NCBI RefSeq assembly: GCF_012910805.1
Contig: NZ_WTVK01000053.1
Span: 1-37,628 of the forward strand
Origin: Aromatoleum evansii
Lineage (GTDB): Bacteria > Pseudomonadota > Gammaproteobacteria > Burkholderiales > Rhodocyclaceae
Direction of reading: 5' to 3'
DNA: 37,628 nucleotides
Shown here piece by piece: positions 22,789 to 32,496 of this stretch; positions within the stretch are counted from its first letter, which is position 1; each line of letters opens with the position of its first letter. A program made the translations under genes and the position numbers. Below the pieces are notes generated by a model. It was not told the origin of the DNA. It saw only the letters and a list, made by a program, of their open reading frames with translations, and ran no database searches.

Positions 22789-24486
22789 TCAGGGGTTGCG
22801 GATGTATGCGTCTTTGCGCAGGTAGAACCACCAGTTGATCGCGAGGCACAGCGCGTAGAACACCGCGAAGCCGTACATCGCGTTCTCCGGCGTGCCGGCC
22901 TTGATCTGCTGGCCGATGACCACCGGCGCGATGAAGGAGCCGTAGCCTCCGATCGCCGAGGTCCAGCCCAGCACCGGGCCGCGCTGGTCCTGGTCGAAGA
23001 CGAAGCCAACGGTGCGGAAGGTGGAGCCGTTGCCGATGCCGGACGCGGCGAAGAGCAGGATGAAGAGCAGCATGAACACCAGGAAGTACTGCTCCGGCGT
23101 GGCCGACTGGTAGGCGAGGTGCATCACGTAGCCGGTCACCGCGGAGGCGACGACGAGCACCAGCGAGATCCACTGCGTGACGATGGAGCCGCCCAGCTTG
23201 TCCGAGACCCAGCCGCCGACCGGGCGGATCAGGGCGCCGACGAAGGGGCCGATCCAGGCGTACATCAGCGCGGAAGGAGCGTTCGGGTTCTTCGCATGCA
23301 CCCAGGCGCTGGTCGCCGGGTCGAACACGTGCGTGTTGCCGAAGATCACCGTGATCGACAGCGGCACGGCCATCGAGAAGCCGATGAAGGAGCCGAAGGT
23401 CACGAGGTACAGCGCCGTCATCGACCACGTGTGCTTGTTGCGAAAGATCGCGAACTGCTTGTCGAGGTTGGCCTTCACGTCGCTCGTCGCGACCGCCTTC
23501 ATGCCGAACAGCGTGCCGATCGTCACCAGCGGCGGCACCGCCCACATCCCGTTGCCCGACAGCAGGCCGAGGCCGCTGGGCGCGGGCAGGTAGAGGTAGA
23601 GCCCGACGCCCGACACGACCAGCGCCACGGCGTACAGCGTCAGGATCTTGCCCATCGCGGCGCCAGTCGAGCCGATGTTGGGCGAGACGGTGCGGAGGTT
23701 GTTGAGACCGAACCAGCCCACCACCGCCAGCGGCACGAGCAGCACCAGCCACACGAAGCCGGCGTTCTGCACCCAGGTCGGCGTGCCGGCGGAGATCTTG
23801 CCGATCAGCGTCGCGGAGTCCTTCGCCAGCGGCAGCGCATCGCCACCCAGCGCGCCGAACACGCCGATGGTCATGACCGCCGGGATCAGGATCTGCGAGG
23901 TCGTGACGCCGAAATTGCCGAGGCCGGCGTTGAGCCCCAGCGCCGTGCCCTGCAGGCGCTTCGGGAAGAAGGTGCTGATGTTCGCCATCGAACAGGCGAA
24001 GTTGCCGCCGCCGATGCCTGACAGCAGGGCCATCAGCTGGAACACCCACAGCGGCGTGCTCTTGTCCTGCAGTGCGATGCCGGTGCCCAGCGCCGGAATC
24101 ATCAGCAGCGCGGTCGTCAGCCACACCGTGTTGCGACCGCCGCAGATGCGGATGAAGAAGGACGCCGGGATGCGCAGCGTCGCGCCCGACAGGCCCGAGA
24201 TCGCCGCGATCGAGAACAGCTGGTCGGGCGTGAAGGGGAAGCCGGCGTTGGCCATCTGCACCGTGATGATTCCCCACATCAGCCACACGGCAAAGCCGCA
24301 CAGCAGGCTGGGGATGGAGATCCACAAGTTGCGGTTGGCGACGCGCTTGCCCTCGCGCGCCCAGAAGGTCTCGTCCTCGGGGCGCCAGTCGGCGATGTCC
24401 GCGCCGCGCCCGCGGTTGCCTGCACCGACGCCGGCGGGGACGGGGCCCGGAACCGGCGGGATCGGGCGGAGCTTTTCAGGTGCCAT
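22789..24486 (-). CDS. narK2: NarK2-type nitrate/nitrite transporter
   Basis: A 565-residue major facilitator protein of the nitrate/nitrite porter family with about twelve membrane segments. The two family signatures are visible: GGGNFACSMANISTFFPKRLQG and GLNAGLGNFGVTTSQ. It is longer than most relatives because of a Pro/Gly-rich hydrophilic N-terminus of about 55 residues (MAPEKLRPIPPVPGPVPAG...). NarK2-type proteins are generally nitrate/nitrite antiporters that supply NarG and export nitrite. GAGGAGG lies just ahead of the ATG. It follows narK1 by 39 bases. The type assignment rests on length, signature and gene order. Confidence 0.9.
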   Translation of the reverse strand: MAPEKLRPIPPVPGPVPAGVGAGNRGRGADIADWRPEDETFWAREGKRVANRNLWISIPSLLCGFAVWLMWGIITVQMANAGFPFTPDQLFSIAAISGLSGATLRIPASFFIRICGGRNTVWLTTALLMIPALGTGIALQDKSTPLWVFQLMALLSGIGGGNFACSMANISTFFPKRLQGTALGLNAGLGNFGVTTSQILIPAVMTIGVFGALGGDALPLAKDSATLIGKISAGTPTWVQNAGFVWLVLLVPLAVVGWFGLNNLRTVSPNIGSTGAAMGKILTLYAVALVVSGVGLYLYLPAPSGLGLLSGNGMWAVPPLVTIGTLFGMKAVATSDVKANLDKQFAIFRNKHTWSMTALYLVTFGSFIGFSMAVPLSITVIFGNTHVFDPATSAWVHAKNPNAPSALMYAWIGPFVGALIRPVGGWVSDKLGGSIVTQWISLVLVVASAVTGYVMHLAYQSATPEQYFLVFMLLFILLFAASGIGNGSTFRTVGFVFDQDQRGPVLGWTSAIGGYGSFIAPVVIGQQIKAGTPENAMYGFAVFYALCLAINWWFYLRKDAYIRNP

Positions 24487-24525
24487 GCTTCCTCCTCACT
24501 CAGGATTTCGTGTTGTTTTGGGGGA

Positions 24526-25776
24526 TCACTTCGTCGCCGCGGCGCCGCCGTGCATCACGTCGGTGCGGCGCACCTCGGTCCAGTACATCCAGATCAGCGA
24601 CACCCAGGTCACGCCGTAGAGCAGCATGAAGGCGCTGGAGCGCACGCCCGTCAGGTCGAGCAGGGCGCCGAACATGATCGGCAGCAGGAAGCCGCCCAGG
24701 CCGCCGACGAGGCCGACGATCCCCGACACCGCGCCGATCTCGTGCGGGAATTCGTCCGAGATGTATTTGAAGACGGACGCTTTGCCGAAGGCCCAGGCGA
24801 CGCCGACGGTGAACATCAGCACCGTGAAGAACCAGACGTTGTGATGGATCGCGAAGGTCTTCGGGCCGGACACGGTCATCACCGTGAATTCCGTGTGCGG
24901 GTACGAGAGCAGGAACAGGCACACCCACGACACCCACATCACCCACCAGGTCACCTTGTGCGCGCCGAAACGGTCCGAGAACCAGCCGCCCACCGCGCGC
25001 AGCACGCCACCGGGCAGGGAGAAACAGGCCGCGAGCAGGGCCGCGGTCTCGAGGCCGAGGCCGAACTCGGTGACGTAGTACTTGGTCATCCACAGCGCGA
25101 GCGCCACATAGCCGCCGAACACGATCGAGTAGTACTGGCAGTACTTCCACACGCGCGGATTCTTCAGCACGCGCAACTGGTCGGCGAACTTCACGCTCGA
25201 CGACACGCGGTGCTCGGGGTCTTCGTAGGTGAACAGCCAGAACGCGATCGCGATCGCGAGCATTGCCAGTGCGAACGCCTTGGGCACGAACTCCCAGCCG
25301 AAGGCCACGACCAGCACCGGCGCGACCAGCTTGGTCACCGCCGCACCGGAGTTGCCGGCGCCGAACACGCCCATCGCGAAGCCCTGGTTCTTGCGCTCGA
25401 ACCAGCGCGCACAGTAGGCGATGCCGACCGAGAAGGAACCACCGGCGAGGCCGACGAAGAGGCCCGCGAGGAGGAAGTGCCAGTACGCCGTCGCCTGGCT
25501 GATCAGCCAGATCGGCACGACCGTCGCCACCATCAGCGCAAAGAACACCAGACGGCCGCCGAGTTTGTCGGTCAGCATGCCCAGCGGCAGGCGCACCAGC
25601 GCGCCGGTCAGCACCGGGGTCGCCGCCAGCAGACCGAACTGGGTTTCGTTGAGGCCCAACTGGGCCTTGATCGGGATGCCGATCACCGCGAAAAGCATCC
25701 ACGCCGCGAAACACATCGTGAATGCGGTCGTGCTCATCACCAGAACGGAGAACTGCTTGCGGCGTTGCGAGGCCAT
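24526..25776 (-). CDS. narK1: NarK1-type nitrate transporter
   Basis: A 416-residue major facilitator protein with about twelve membrane segments. It starts MASQRRKQFSVLVMSTTAF, with TPVLTGALVRLPLGMLTDKLGGR in the segment 2-3 region and GAGNSGAAVTKLVAP as the second signature. NarK1-type proteins are usually proton-coupled nitrate importers that start nitrate uptake when no internal nitrite is available. I chose the ATG at 25774-25776 because GGAGG is nine bases ahead; the in-frame ATG at 25783-25785 directly abuts that site and cannot use it. First gene of the nar block; here narK1 and narK2 are separate genes rather than the fused form known in some denitrifiers. Confidence 0.92.
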   Translation of the reverse strand: MASQRRKQFSVLVMSTTAFTMCFAAWMLFAVIGIPIKAQLGLNETQFGLLAATPVLTGALVRLPLGMLTDKLGGRLVFFALMVATVVPIWLISQATAYWHFLLAGLFVGLAGGSFSVGIAYCARWFERKNQGFAMGVFGAGNSGAAVTKLVAPVLVVAFGWEFVPKAFALAMLAIAIAFWLFTYEDPEHRVSSSVKFADQLRVLKNPRVWKYCQYYSIVFGGYVALALWMTKYYVTEFGLGLETAALLAACFSLPGGVLRAVGGWFSDRFGAHKVTWWVMWVSWVCLFLLSYPHTEFTVMTVSGPKTFAIHHNVWFFTVLMFTVGVAWAFGKASVFKYISDEFPHEIGAVSGIVGLVGGLGGFLLPIMFGALLDLTGVRSSAFMLLYGVTWVSLIWMYWTEVRRTDVMHGGAAATK

Positions 25777-25845
25777 CTTCCTCATCCTCCAGGGCGGAGC
25801 GCACTGCGCTCCATGCTGGAAGCAAGGTTATGCCCCGGAACTGCT

Positions 25846-25859
25846 GGCGAACATTCGCC
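25846..25859. promoter_or_regulatory. inverted repeat upstream of narK1
   Basis: GGCGAA-CA-TTCGCC, two perfect 6-base arms, about 70 bases ahead of the narK1 start. It could be an operator for a dimeric regulator. No FNR consensus (TTGAT-N4-ATCAA) was found between narK1 and the gene at 26041. Confidence 0.4.
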
Positions 25860-25877
25860 GAAAGCAGGGGGTGAAGT

Positions 25878-25922
25878 ACTAGTCGCGTGGGGGCGGGACT
25901 AGTTCTTCGGTACTAGTCCCGC
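25878..25922. repeat. three ACTAGT motifs, two forming a perfect hairpin
   Basis: ACTAGT occurs at 25878-25883, 25898-25903 and 25912-25917. The last two sit in perfect 11-base arms, GCGGGACTAGT (25893-25903) and ACTAGTCCCGC (25912-25922), with an 8-base loop TCTTCGGT. There is no T-tract on either strand. It may end the hemerythrin operon transcript, be part of the narK1 leader, or be a set of binding sites. Repetition of the usually scarce CTAG core argues for a specific role. Confidence 0.7.
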
Positions 25923-26040
25923 TGCGCGGGGGAGAAGGGAATCCCGTTGGGAGAGGGGTACAGGAGGCCACCCGAGCGCCGCGCAGCGTATTCCGCCACA
26001 CCGCCGACGAGCCGGGCAAAGGGCTCCGGTCTGTCGACGC

Positions 26041-27303
26041 TCAGGCGGCGTGCGCCCGGCGATAGTTGCCGAGCACCTTGAGGATGTTGGCGAAGAGGAA
26101 GACGAATTCGCCGACGACGAGCAGACCCGCGAGGCGAATCAGCCACTCGTTGCCGACCAGCGCGGCCACAACCAGCGCTGCAAGCGCAGCGGCATGCAGC
26201 GCCAGGTGTCGCCGTATGGGCGTATCGGGCTGCAGCTTCTTCATGTTCGGCGCCTTGCCCACGTCCTGCGTCAGGTGCAGCCATGCCAGGAAGGGGATGA
26301 TCTTGTACAGCATGCCGACGATCACGCTGATGAAGCCGCCGTGGAGGATCAATATCCCTGCGAGGAGGGGCCAGACCTGATGCTCCGACTGATGCGCGAC
26401 GAGCACGCAGGCGAGCCCGGCGATGAAACTCCCCATCCCGATCTGGAAAGCACGCGTGGTCATGTCCGGCACCGTGCGTCGTGATTGCCGCTGCAAGTTC
26501 AGCGTGCTGACTGCGAACGTCGCGCACAGCACCGCGAGGACGGCTGACAGCGCGAACTCGGCCGAACCCAGTTCGCCATACACCGTCGCACTCCACATGA
26601 GCAGCACTGCCCCCGTCCCCATCGCCCAGAAGCGCGTGAGGGGCACCGGGTAGTTCGGCGTGATCTGGAACATCGGCACCACCACCCAGCTCGCCGCCGC
26701 CAGCAGCACGCCCGCACCGCCCAGCAGGGCCCAGCCGATGTGCAGCTTCAGCACGGTCAGCAGCCGCAGATCGAGTTGGCCGCCCAATGCCAGCGCCAGG
26801 GTGATTCCGAGCGCGACGGCAACCACGAAGCCGAGCAGGGCGATGCGCAGGTCGCGGGGAGTCGCCTGGGCGACCGGGATCCGTCGCAGCCCGAGGAAGG
26901 CGGCTACCACGAAGAGCGCGAGTCCTCCGCCGAGCAATACCGTCGCCGGCAACAGAAATGCGTGTGAGCTGTTGCCCAGCCCCCATGCGAGACAAAGCGC
27001 ACCGATCGTCATCGCCAGATGCACGACGGTCGATACCGTTCCCGAGCGCGGAATCACCGCTCCCGCGACGACAGGCAGAATCTGGAACAGCGCCCCCAGC
27101 ATTACCGTCAGCATGAAACCGACGGCCACCAGATGCGTCACCGCCAGCGCGCCGGGCGTCCAGCGCGAGTCGAGCAGCTCCGGCGCGGCGAGCAGGGCCG
27201 CGCCCGCTGCTGCGCCGAACAGCGGTGCAGTGAGAAAGAAACGCAGCGGCGTCGAGAAGGCGGGCGCCGCTTCGTAGCTGAGGGTCTGTCCGTCTGGAAT
27301 CAT
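26041..27303 (-). CDS. polytopic membrane protein linked to hemerythrin and DUF2249
   Basis: A 420-residue protein with about twelve hydrophobic segments. Histidines lie within or beside helices: His57 in VTHLVAVGFMLTVMLGALFQ, His95 in TVVHLAMT, His188 in KLHIGWALLGG, His321 in LHGGFISVIVG and His343 in WLHLTQDVGK. That pattern recalls heme-copper oxidase subunit I-like or NnrS-like proteins, but no full signature of either is present, so I give no name. Its ATG overlaps the DUF2249 stop (ATGA), making it the third gene of a coupled operon with hemerythrin behind an FNR-type box. A role in NO or oxygen handling at the membrane is inferred from context. Confidence 0.85.
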   Translation of the reverse strand: MIPDGQTLSYEAAPAFSTPLRFFLTAPLFGAAAGAALLAAPELLDSRWTPGALAVTHLVAVGFMLTVMLGALFQILPVVAGAVIPRSGTVSTVVHLAMTIGALCLAWGLGNSSHAFLLPATVLLGGGLALFVVAAFLGLRRIPVAQATPRDLRIALLGFVVAVALGITLALALGGQLDLRLLTVLKLHIGWALLGGAGVLLAAASWVVVPMFQITPNYPVPLTRFWAMGTGAVLLMWSATVYGELGSAEFALSAVLAVLCATFAVSTLNLQRQSRRTVPDMTTRAFQIGMGSFIAGLACVLVAHQSEHQVWPLLAGILILHGGFISVIVGMLYKIIPFLAWLHLTQDVGKAPNMKKLQPDTPIRRHLALHAAALAALVVAALVGNEWLIRLAGLLVVGEFVFLFANILKVLGNYRRAHAA

Positions 27304-27515
27304 GGATTCAGGATGTCGATCTCGACGACGCCGTCGTCGCGGATGCGGCTCTCGTGCTTGTAGCCGTCGCGGTCCAGGATGCGGAATAGCGGGTAGGGCA
27401 TGCGGTCGAGCAGGAGCAGGAGGCTCTCGCCCTTCGGCAGGTCCGCCAGTGAATCCATCACCAGTTCGAAAGGCTGCGGTGGTTCAAGGCCGCGCGCGTC
27501 TACGGTTTTCTTCAT
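27300..27515 (-). CDS. DUF2249 small protein
   Basis: A 71-residue protein starting MKKTVDARGLEPPQPFELVMDSL. The DARGLEPP start, the LLLLDRMPYPLFRIL centre and the GYKHESR-to-VEIDIL end match the DUF2249 family, a TusA-like fold common next to hemerythrins and NO-related genes. Its start overlaps the hemerythrin stop by one base (TGATG) and its stop overlaps the next start (ATGA), so it is translationally tied to both. The usual TusA active cysteine is absent. Biochemical function is unknown. Confidence 0.88.
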   Translation of the reverse strand: MKKTVDARGLEPPQPFELVMDSLADLPKGESLLLLLDRMPYPLFRILDRDGYKHESRIRDDGVVEIDILNP

Positions 27516-27958
27516 CAGGCCCTCGCGTGAAGGCGCTCGCTCAACCCGGCTGCCACATCGGAGCCTGCCAGCTGCGAGTCGCACATGGGATAAAGGATAT
27601 TCTCTTCCTTCATATTGTGCTGCTGCATCAGGATCAGCAGGGTTTCGGACTCGCCGGCGTAATCGTCCTTGTCCTTGTTGGCCAGCGCCTCGCGCATGCG
27701 GGCGAGGGCGCTACGCATTTCGGCATGCTCGCCGCGCATCACCTTGGTCGGGCCTTCGGTCATCCCCGTGGCGGCCTCGAACTTCGGGAAGAGCAGGGAT
27801 TCCTCGGCATCGAAGTGCCCCTCCAGTTCGTTGGCGAACTGCTCCAGGGCGGCGCTCGCCTCGTCCCACTTGCCCTTGGCCACCGCAGTTTCGGCTCGGG
27901 CAAAGGTCTCGTCGCAGTGGCGATGGTCGTCGGTCATCAGGGAAGTGATCTGGCTCAT
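27515..27958 (-). CDS. hemerythrin-domain protein
   Basis: A 147-residue four-helix protein from the ATG at 27956-27958, behind AGGAGA. The non-heme diiron ligand pattern is visible in order: TDDHRHCDETF, GHFDAEESLLFPKFE, RGEHAEMRSAL and QQHNMKEENILYPMCD. Proteins of this type bind O2 or NO or help repair iron-sulfur centres under nitrosative stress. It is the first gene of the hemerythrin-DUF2249-membrane protein operon, with an FNR-type box centred 63 bases ahead of its start. The longer frame to 27997 lacks a ribosome-binding site. Confidence 0.93.
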   Translation of the reverse strand: MSQITSLMTDDHRHCDETFARAETAVAKGKWDEASAALEQFANELEGHFDAEESLLFPKFEAATGMTEGPTKVMRGEHAEMRSALARMREALANKDKDDYAGESETLLILMQQHNMKEENILYPMCDSQLAGSDVAAGLSERLHARA

Positions 27959-28014
27959 GGTTGCGGGTCTCCTGTGTGGGTGGATGAATTCTCGCAATTC
28001 CGGCAGGGGGATCC

Positions 28015-28028
28015 TTGATGCGTGTCAA
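28015..28028 (-). promoter_or_regulatory. FNR/Dnr-type box upstream of the hemerythrin operon
   Basis: TTGAT-GCGT-GTCAA matches TTGAT-N4-ATCAA at nine of ten positions. Its centre is 63 bases ahead of the hemerythrin ATG, nearly the same spacing as at nosR (66). A weak -10-like GAGAAT lies on the minus strand near 27988-27993. The surrounding gap, 27959-28266, is 308 bases and holds this box plus a candidate promoter for the divergent DUF748 gene. Nothing else was seen in it. Confidence 0.7.
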
Positions 28029-28180
28029 ACCGTTCGTGTGTCCAACCAATTCGCCAAAGGCGCGGTCCGGCAGCCGTCTGCGCCGATGCGCAGCAAATTC
28101 AATTCCGATACTTTCGGAGACACTTGCGCCATGCCTGCAACAGCGCGATGGCTCAGGATCGAGGATTGGCGCGGCCGAGA

Positions 28181-28209
28181 TTCACACTCCTGCTGCGGCC
28201 TGCTAGATT
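28181..28209 (+). promoter_or_regulatory. candidate sigma70-type promoter for the DUF748 gene
   Basis: TTCACA (28181-28186), a 17-base spacer and TAGATT (28204-28209). Five of six and four of six positions match the -35 and -10 consensus. It lies about 58 bases ahead of the DUF748 start. Confidence 0.4.
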
Positions 28210-28266
28210 GCTGTCATGGACTGGAGGGTTCTTCCCATCCGTCCGGTATTTACTTGGAGGCTTTGC

Positions 28267-31200
28267 ATGTCCGTCGAGGCACAGGCTCGTAGTTCGCGAT
28301 TCGATTCTGCCCGGCTCAAGCGTCCGGCCAAGTGGCTGGCCGGCACCATCCTCGTGATCGCCGCGCTCGGTTTCCTGGCAGCGCCGCCGCTGGTGCGACA
28401 TTTCGGCCAGAAGATCGCCTCCGACATTCTCGGGCGCCAAGTCACGATCCAGGACATCGACATCAACCCGTTCGCCCTGTCCGTCACCGCGACGGGGCTC
28501 GACATCGCCGAGGCCGACGGTCAGCCCGGCGCATTCTCGTTCCGCTCGCTGTATGCGAACCTTGAAGGCGAGTCGATCTTCCGCGTTGCGCCGGTGCTGC
28601 GCGAGATCCGGATCGAGGCGCCGCGCGTCAATTTCGTGCGGATCGACGAAGCCCGCCACAGCTGGAGCGACGTCCAGGAGCGACTCGCCGCCCGGCCGAA
28701 ATCCGAGGACGACAAGCCGGCGCTGTTCTCGCTCAACAACATCCAGCTCGTCGACGGCGCGGTTCACGTCGACGATCGGCTGGTCGGGGTCAAGAATGAA
28801 GTCACCGACCTCACCATCGGCGTGCCCTTCGTCTCCAACCTGCCGGTCAAGGTCGAACTCTTCATCGAGCCGGTCGTCTCCGCGCTGATCAACGGCCGTC
28901 CGCTGCAACTCGTGGGGCGTACGCGTCCCTTCGCCAACGACCGCGATACCGTCCTCGATCTCAAGCTCGACGGCTTCGACTTCACTCCCTATGTCGCCTA
29001 TCTGCCTTTCAAGCCCGCATTCCGGCTGCCCGAAGGGCGCGTGTCGACCGACCTCGAACTCACCTTCTCGCAGGTCGCGGGCGAAACGCCGAAAGTCGCC
29101 CTCAAAGGATCGGTCGACTTCGCCGCGATCACGCTGCAGGACGCCAACGGCGCTCCGCTGCTCAACATTCCCACGCTCTCGCTCGGCCTTACCGACGTGC
29201 AGCCGCTCGCGCGCAAGCTGCATTTCGACCGCCTCGAGATCGCGCAACCGACCGTCGACGTCGTGCGCCTCGGCAACGGACGCCTGAATTTCCAAGAGAT
29301 CCTACCTCCGCCGTCTGCGGAAGAGCCTGCTGCAGCCGCGCCCGAACCCGCCGCCACGCAGGTGGCCAGCCCGCCTGAGGCCGCACCACCTCAGCCAGCC
29401 CCCGCCGCAGCGCCCGTGGCGAGCCCGGCGGCAGCCGCTCCGCTGGTGTTCACGCTCGACAAGGCTACGATCACGGGTGCGACCATCCGCGTCGAGGACC
29501 GCGCGGCGGGCGGGCCGAACAGTGGCGGCGAGGCTTTCCGCACCGAGATCAAGGACCTGCAGTTCGAGGCCCGCAACGTCAGCACTGCGCCGGAAGCCGT
29601 CGCCGAACTCGCCCTCGACTTCTCCACGGACGCCGGCGAGAAGAGCAGCCATCGCGACCGCGTGCGCCTGAGTCCGCTCGAGGTCGAGGGCCGCATCGCG
29701 GCAGAGAACTTCCTTGTCTCGCGCTACCTGCCCTACTACGCTGCCCAGCTCCCCGGCGGCGACGTCCGCGCCGGCCGCGTCGACGCGACCGTGCAGTACA
29801 AGCTCAGGATGGCCGGCGACGAACCGCAGCTCGACCTGCTCGCCGACGCGCTGGTCCTGCGCGAGTTCGAACTCGCGCTCAAGGGGCAGAAACAACCCGT
29901 CGCGAAGCTCGCACGTTTCGCCGTCAACGACGTCAAGGTCGTACCGGCCGACCGCAGCGTGAGCGTCGGCAGCATCGAATCGAACGGGGCCGCGTTTGCA
30001 GCGGTCAGGGACAAGCAGGGCAAACTCGATGTCCTCGGCCTCGTCGGCGAGGGGAAGCCCGCGAAGGCCGCACCCGCAGTCAAACCGGCCAAGGCCGCCA
30101 AACCTGCGAAGGGCGGCAAGCCGTCCGTTGACGACGGGGCAGCCAAACCCTGGGGCGTGACGGTGAACAGGCTCGCCCTCGACGGCTGGGCTGCGCGCTT
30201 CGAGGACCGCACCCAGGGGACGCCGATCGTGCTGCTCGCCGAAGCGATCAAACTTGGTGCGGAAGGCATCAGCACGGTGAAGGGCTCCACGGCCAAGCTC
30301 GACCTCGCGGCGCGTGTGAACAAGCGTGGCAGTGTCGGCGTGAAGGGCGTCGTCGGCATGGAGCCGCTCAAGGGCGATCTCAACCTCGATCTCAAGGCGG
30401 TCGATCTCCTCCCGCTGCAGCCCTACGTCGTCGAACAGCTCAACATCGCCATCGCGCGCGGCAACCTCGGCACGCGCGGCAAGCTGGCGTTCGAGCAGGT
30501 GCGGGACGGCAGCTTCAAGGCGAGCTTCCGCGGCGATGTCGGCGTCGACAACTTCTCATCGATCGACAAGACCCAGGCCGCGGATTTCCTGCGCTGGAAG
30601 AAGCTCGCCGTCACCGGCATCGATTTCCGCCTCGCGCCGCTCGCGGTCGCCGTCAACGAGATCTCGCTGAACGACTTCTACACGCGCCTGATCCTCGACG
30701 AGCAGGGTCGGCTCAACCTGCGCGAGATCCGTCATCAGGACGCGCCGGAAGCGACGCCGCCCGCTGCCACGCCCGCGCCGGGCGAAGTGCCGCCAGTCCC
30801 CGCGCCGGCCCCTGCGCCGTCGGCGTCGGGCAAGGCGGAGGTGACGCTCCCGCCGCCGAGCGCGCCGCCTCCACCGATTTCCATCGGCAAGGTCGCGATC
30901 AAGCAGGGGAACATCGAGTTCAGCGACCGCTTCATCCGTCCGAACTACGATGCCAACCTCACCGGCATGGAGGGCGAGCTCGTCGGGTTGTCGTCCGATC
31001 CGTCGACCATCGCCAAGCTCGATCTGCGCGGCAAGGTCGACAATGCCGCCCCCGTGACCGTCGCCGGCCAGCTCAACCCCTTCCGGCAGGATCGCTATCT
31101 CGATATCGCCGCGTCGGTGAAGGATTTCGAGCTCACCGGCGTCTCGGCGTATTCGGGCAAGTACGTCGGCTACGGCATCGACAAGGGCAAGCTGTCGGCC

Positions 31201-32073
31201 GACCTGCATTACAAGATCGAAGACCGCAAGCTCAGCGCGACCAACCGCATCTTCCTCGACCAGCTCACCTTCGGCGACAAGGTGGACAGCCCCACGGCCC
31301 TCAACCTGCCGGTGCAGCTCGCGGTGTCGCTGCTGAAGAACAGCCGTGGCGAGATCGACCTCAACATGCCCATCGGCGGCTCGCTCGACGACCCGGAGTT
31401 CAGCGTCGCCGGCATCGTCATCAAGGCGATCATCAACCTCATCGGCAAGGCGCTGACGGCGCCGTTCTCGCTGCTCGGCTCAATGTTCGGCGGCGGCGAG
31501 GAGCTGTCCTACGTCGAATTCGCGCCGGGTCGCACGAGCCTCGATACGGCAACCGCCGAGAAGGTCGCGACGCTGGCGCGCGCCCTGGCCGACCGGCCGG
31601 CCCTGAAGCTGGAGATCACCGCCCACGCCGACCCCGCGACCGATCCCGATGGCCTCCGCCGCGTGCAGATGGAGCGCAGCGTCAGGGCGGCGAAGCTCAA
31701 GGAGATGGTGCGCAAGGGTGAGGAGGCGCCGTCGCTCGACGAATTGACGCTGACGCCGGAGGAGTACGCCACCTGGCTCAGGAAGGTCTATCGCGACGCG
31801 GATTTCAAGCGCCCGCGCAACGCGATCGGCTTGCTCAAGGACCTGCCGGTGGAGGAAATGGAGGCCCTGATCCTCGCCAACACCAAGGTCGACGAAGAGG
31901 CGCTGCGTCAGCTCGCACTGCAGCGCGGCCAGGTGATCAAGGACAAGCTGCTCGAGGACGGCAAGGTGCCCGCAGAGCGGGTGTTCCTGCTCGGCGCCAA
32001 GGTCGAGGCCGCGGGCGGCGAGAAGGCGGGCGAGGAGGGTGCCGCGCGGCGCACGATGTTCTCGCTGAAGTGA
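28267..32073 (+). CDS. large DUF748/AsmA-like envelope protein
   Basis: A 1268-residue protein from the ATG at 28267, with GGAGG about 7 bases ahead. One N-terminal membrane anchor ([20 protein letters not shown]) is followed by a long periplasmic part with repeated AsmA/DUF748-like strands ([22 protein letters not shown]). Three low-complexity linkers are visible: Ala/Pro-rich at about 29310-29440 and 30750-30830, and Lys/Ala-rich near 30055-30125. The C-terminus begins [11 protein letters not shown] with [12 protein letters not shown], an OmpA-like-resembling end common in DUF748 proteins. Relatives of the AsmA group span the envelope and are linked to lipid transport or outer-membrane biogenesis. 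The specific role here is unknown. Confidence 0.85.
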   Translation: MSVEAQARSSRFDSARLKRPAKWLAGTILVIAALGFLAAPPLVRHFGQKIASDILGRQVTIQDIDINPFALSVTATGLDIAEADGQPGAFSFRSLYANLEGESIFRVAPVLREIRIEAPRVNFVRIDEARHSWSDVQERLAARPKSEDDKPALFSLNNIQLVDGAVHVDDRLVGVKNEVTDLTIGVPFVSNLPVKVELFIEPVVSALINGRPLQLVGRTRPFANDRDTVLDLKLDGFDFTPYVAYLPFKPAFRLPEGRVSTDLELTFSQVAGETPKVALKGSVDFAAITLQDANGAPLLNIPTLSLGLTDVQPLARKLHFDRLEIAQPTVDVVRLGNGRLNFQEILPPPSAEEPAAAAPEPAATQVASPPEAAPPQPAPAAAPVASPAAAAPLVFTLDKATITGATIRVEDRAAGGPNSGGEAFRTEIKDLQFEARNVSTAPEAVAELALDFSTDAGEKSSHRDRVRLSPLEVEGRIAAENFLVSRYLPYYAAQLPGGDVRAGRVDATVQYKLRMAGDEPQLDLLADALVLREFELALKGQKQPVAKLARFAVNDVKVVPADRSVSVGSIESNGAAFAAVRDKQGKLDVLGLVGEGKPAKAAPAVKPAKAAKPAKGGKPSVDDGAAKPWGVTVNRLALDGWAARFEDRTQGTPIVLLAEAIKLGAEGISTVKGSTAKLDLAARVNKRGSVGVKGVVGMEPLKGDLNLDLKAVDLLPLQPYVVEQLNIAIARGNLGTRGKLAFEQVRDGSFKASFRGDVGVDNFSSIDKTQAADFLRWKKLAVTGIDFRLAPLAVAVNEISLNDFYTRLILDEQGRLNLREIRHQDAPEATPPAATPAPGEVPPVPAPAPAPSASGKAEVTLPPPSAPPPPISIGKVAIKQGNIEFSDRFIRPNYDANLTGMEGELVGLSSDPSTIAKLDLRGKVDNAAPVTVAGQLNPFRQDRYLDIAASVKDFELTGVSAYSGKYVGYGIDKGKLSADLHYKIEDRKLSATNRIFLDQLTFGDKVDSPTALNLPVQLAVSLLKNSRGEIDLNMPIGGSLDDPEFSVAGIVIKAIINLIGKALTAPFSLLGSMFGGGEELSYVEFAPGRTSLDTATAEKVATLARALADRPALKLEITAHADPATDPDGLRRVQMERSVRAAKLKEMVRKGEEAPSLDELTLTPEEYATWLRKVYRDADFKRPRNAIGLLKDLPVEEMEALILANTKVDEEALRQLALQRGQVIKDKLLEDGKVPAERVFLLGAKVEAAGGEKAGEEGAARRTMFSLK

Positions 32074-32114
32074 CAGCGCCGCGGCACCCGCACGTGCATC
32101 AACCGGAGAAGATC

Positions 32115-32411
32115 ATGATTCCGAAACTTGGTGACGACGAACGTGCCGCCGCGCTGGCGACGCTATCCGACTGGGCACTGGCGCCGGGACGCGACGCGAT
32201 CACGCGCAGCATCCGCTTCAAGGACTTCAACGCCGCCTTCGGCTTCATGGCGCGCGTGGCGCTGAAGGCGGAGAAGATGGATCATCATCCGGAGTGGTTC
32301 AATGTTTACAACCGCGTCGACATCACCTTGTCGACGCATGACGCTGGCGGGCTCACCGAGCGTGACGTGGCGCTCGCTCGTTTCATCGATCAGATCGTGG
32401 TGGGTGGCTGA
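32115..32411 (+). CDS. phhB: pterin-4a-carbinolamine dehydratase
   Basis: A 98-residue protein starting [17 protein letters not shown]. The family core [21 protein letters not shown], with the HHP catalytic histidines, followed by [11 protein letters not shown], is complete. It dehydrates 4a-hydroxytetrahydrobiopterin-type intermediates formed by aromatic amino acid hydroxylases. In bacteria without such a hydroxylase it may act on molybdopterin or folate side products. The start at 32115 has GGAGAA ahead of it. It lies 41 bases after the DUF748 gene and may be co-transcribed. No phhA is in the window. Confidence 0.92.
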   Translation: MIPKLGDDERAAALATLSDWALAPGRDAITRSIRFKDFNAAFGFMARVALKAEKMDHHPEWFNVYNRVDITLSTHDAGGLTERDVALARFIDQIVVGG

Positions 32412-32420
32412 ATAAAAGAA

Positions 32421-32487
32421 GCGCCGCGGGAGCCGGGGCAAGCCCGTTCGGGCGGCGCATCGCGGCCCCCCGGCTAAGGCCGGGGGG
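32421..32487. terminator. double stem-loop between convergent phhB and metY
   Basis: A distal pair GCGCCGC (32421-32427) with GCGGCGC (32452-32458), then a strong hairpin CCCCCCGGC-TAAG-GCCGGGGGG (32466-32487). The gap separates convergent stop codons, consistent with termination from both sides. There is no long T-tract. Confidence 0.6.
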
Positions 32488-32496
32488 GTGTAGTGG

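Noticed and set aside
25913-26995. 360-codon minus-strand frame
   Set aside because: Overlaps the 420-residue membrane protein in another frame and is Arg/Ala-rich. The membrane protein frame has coherent helices and coupled starts.
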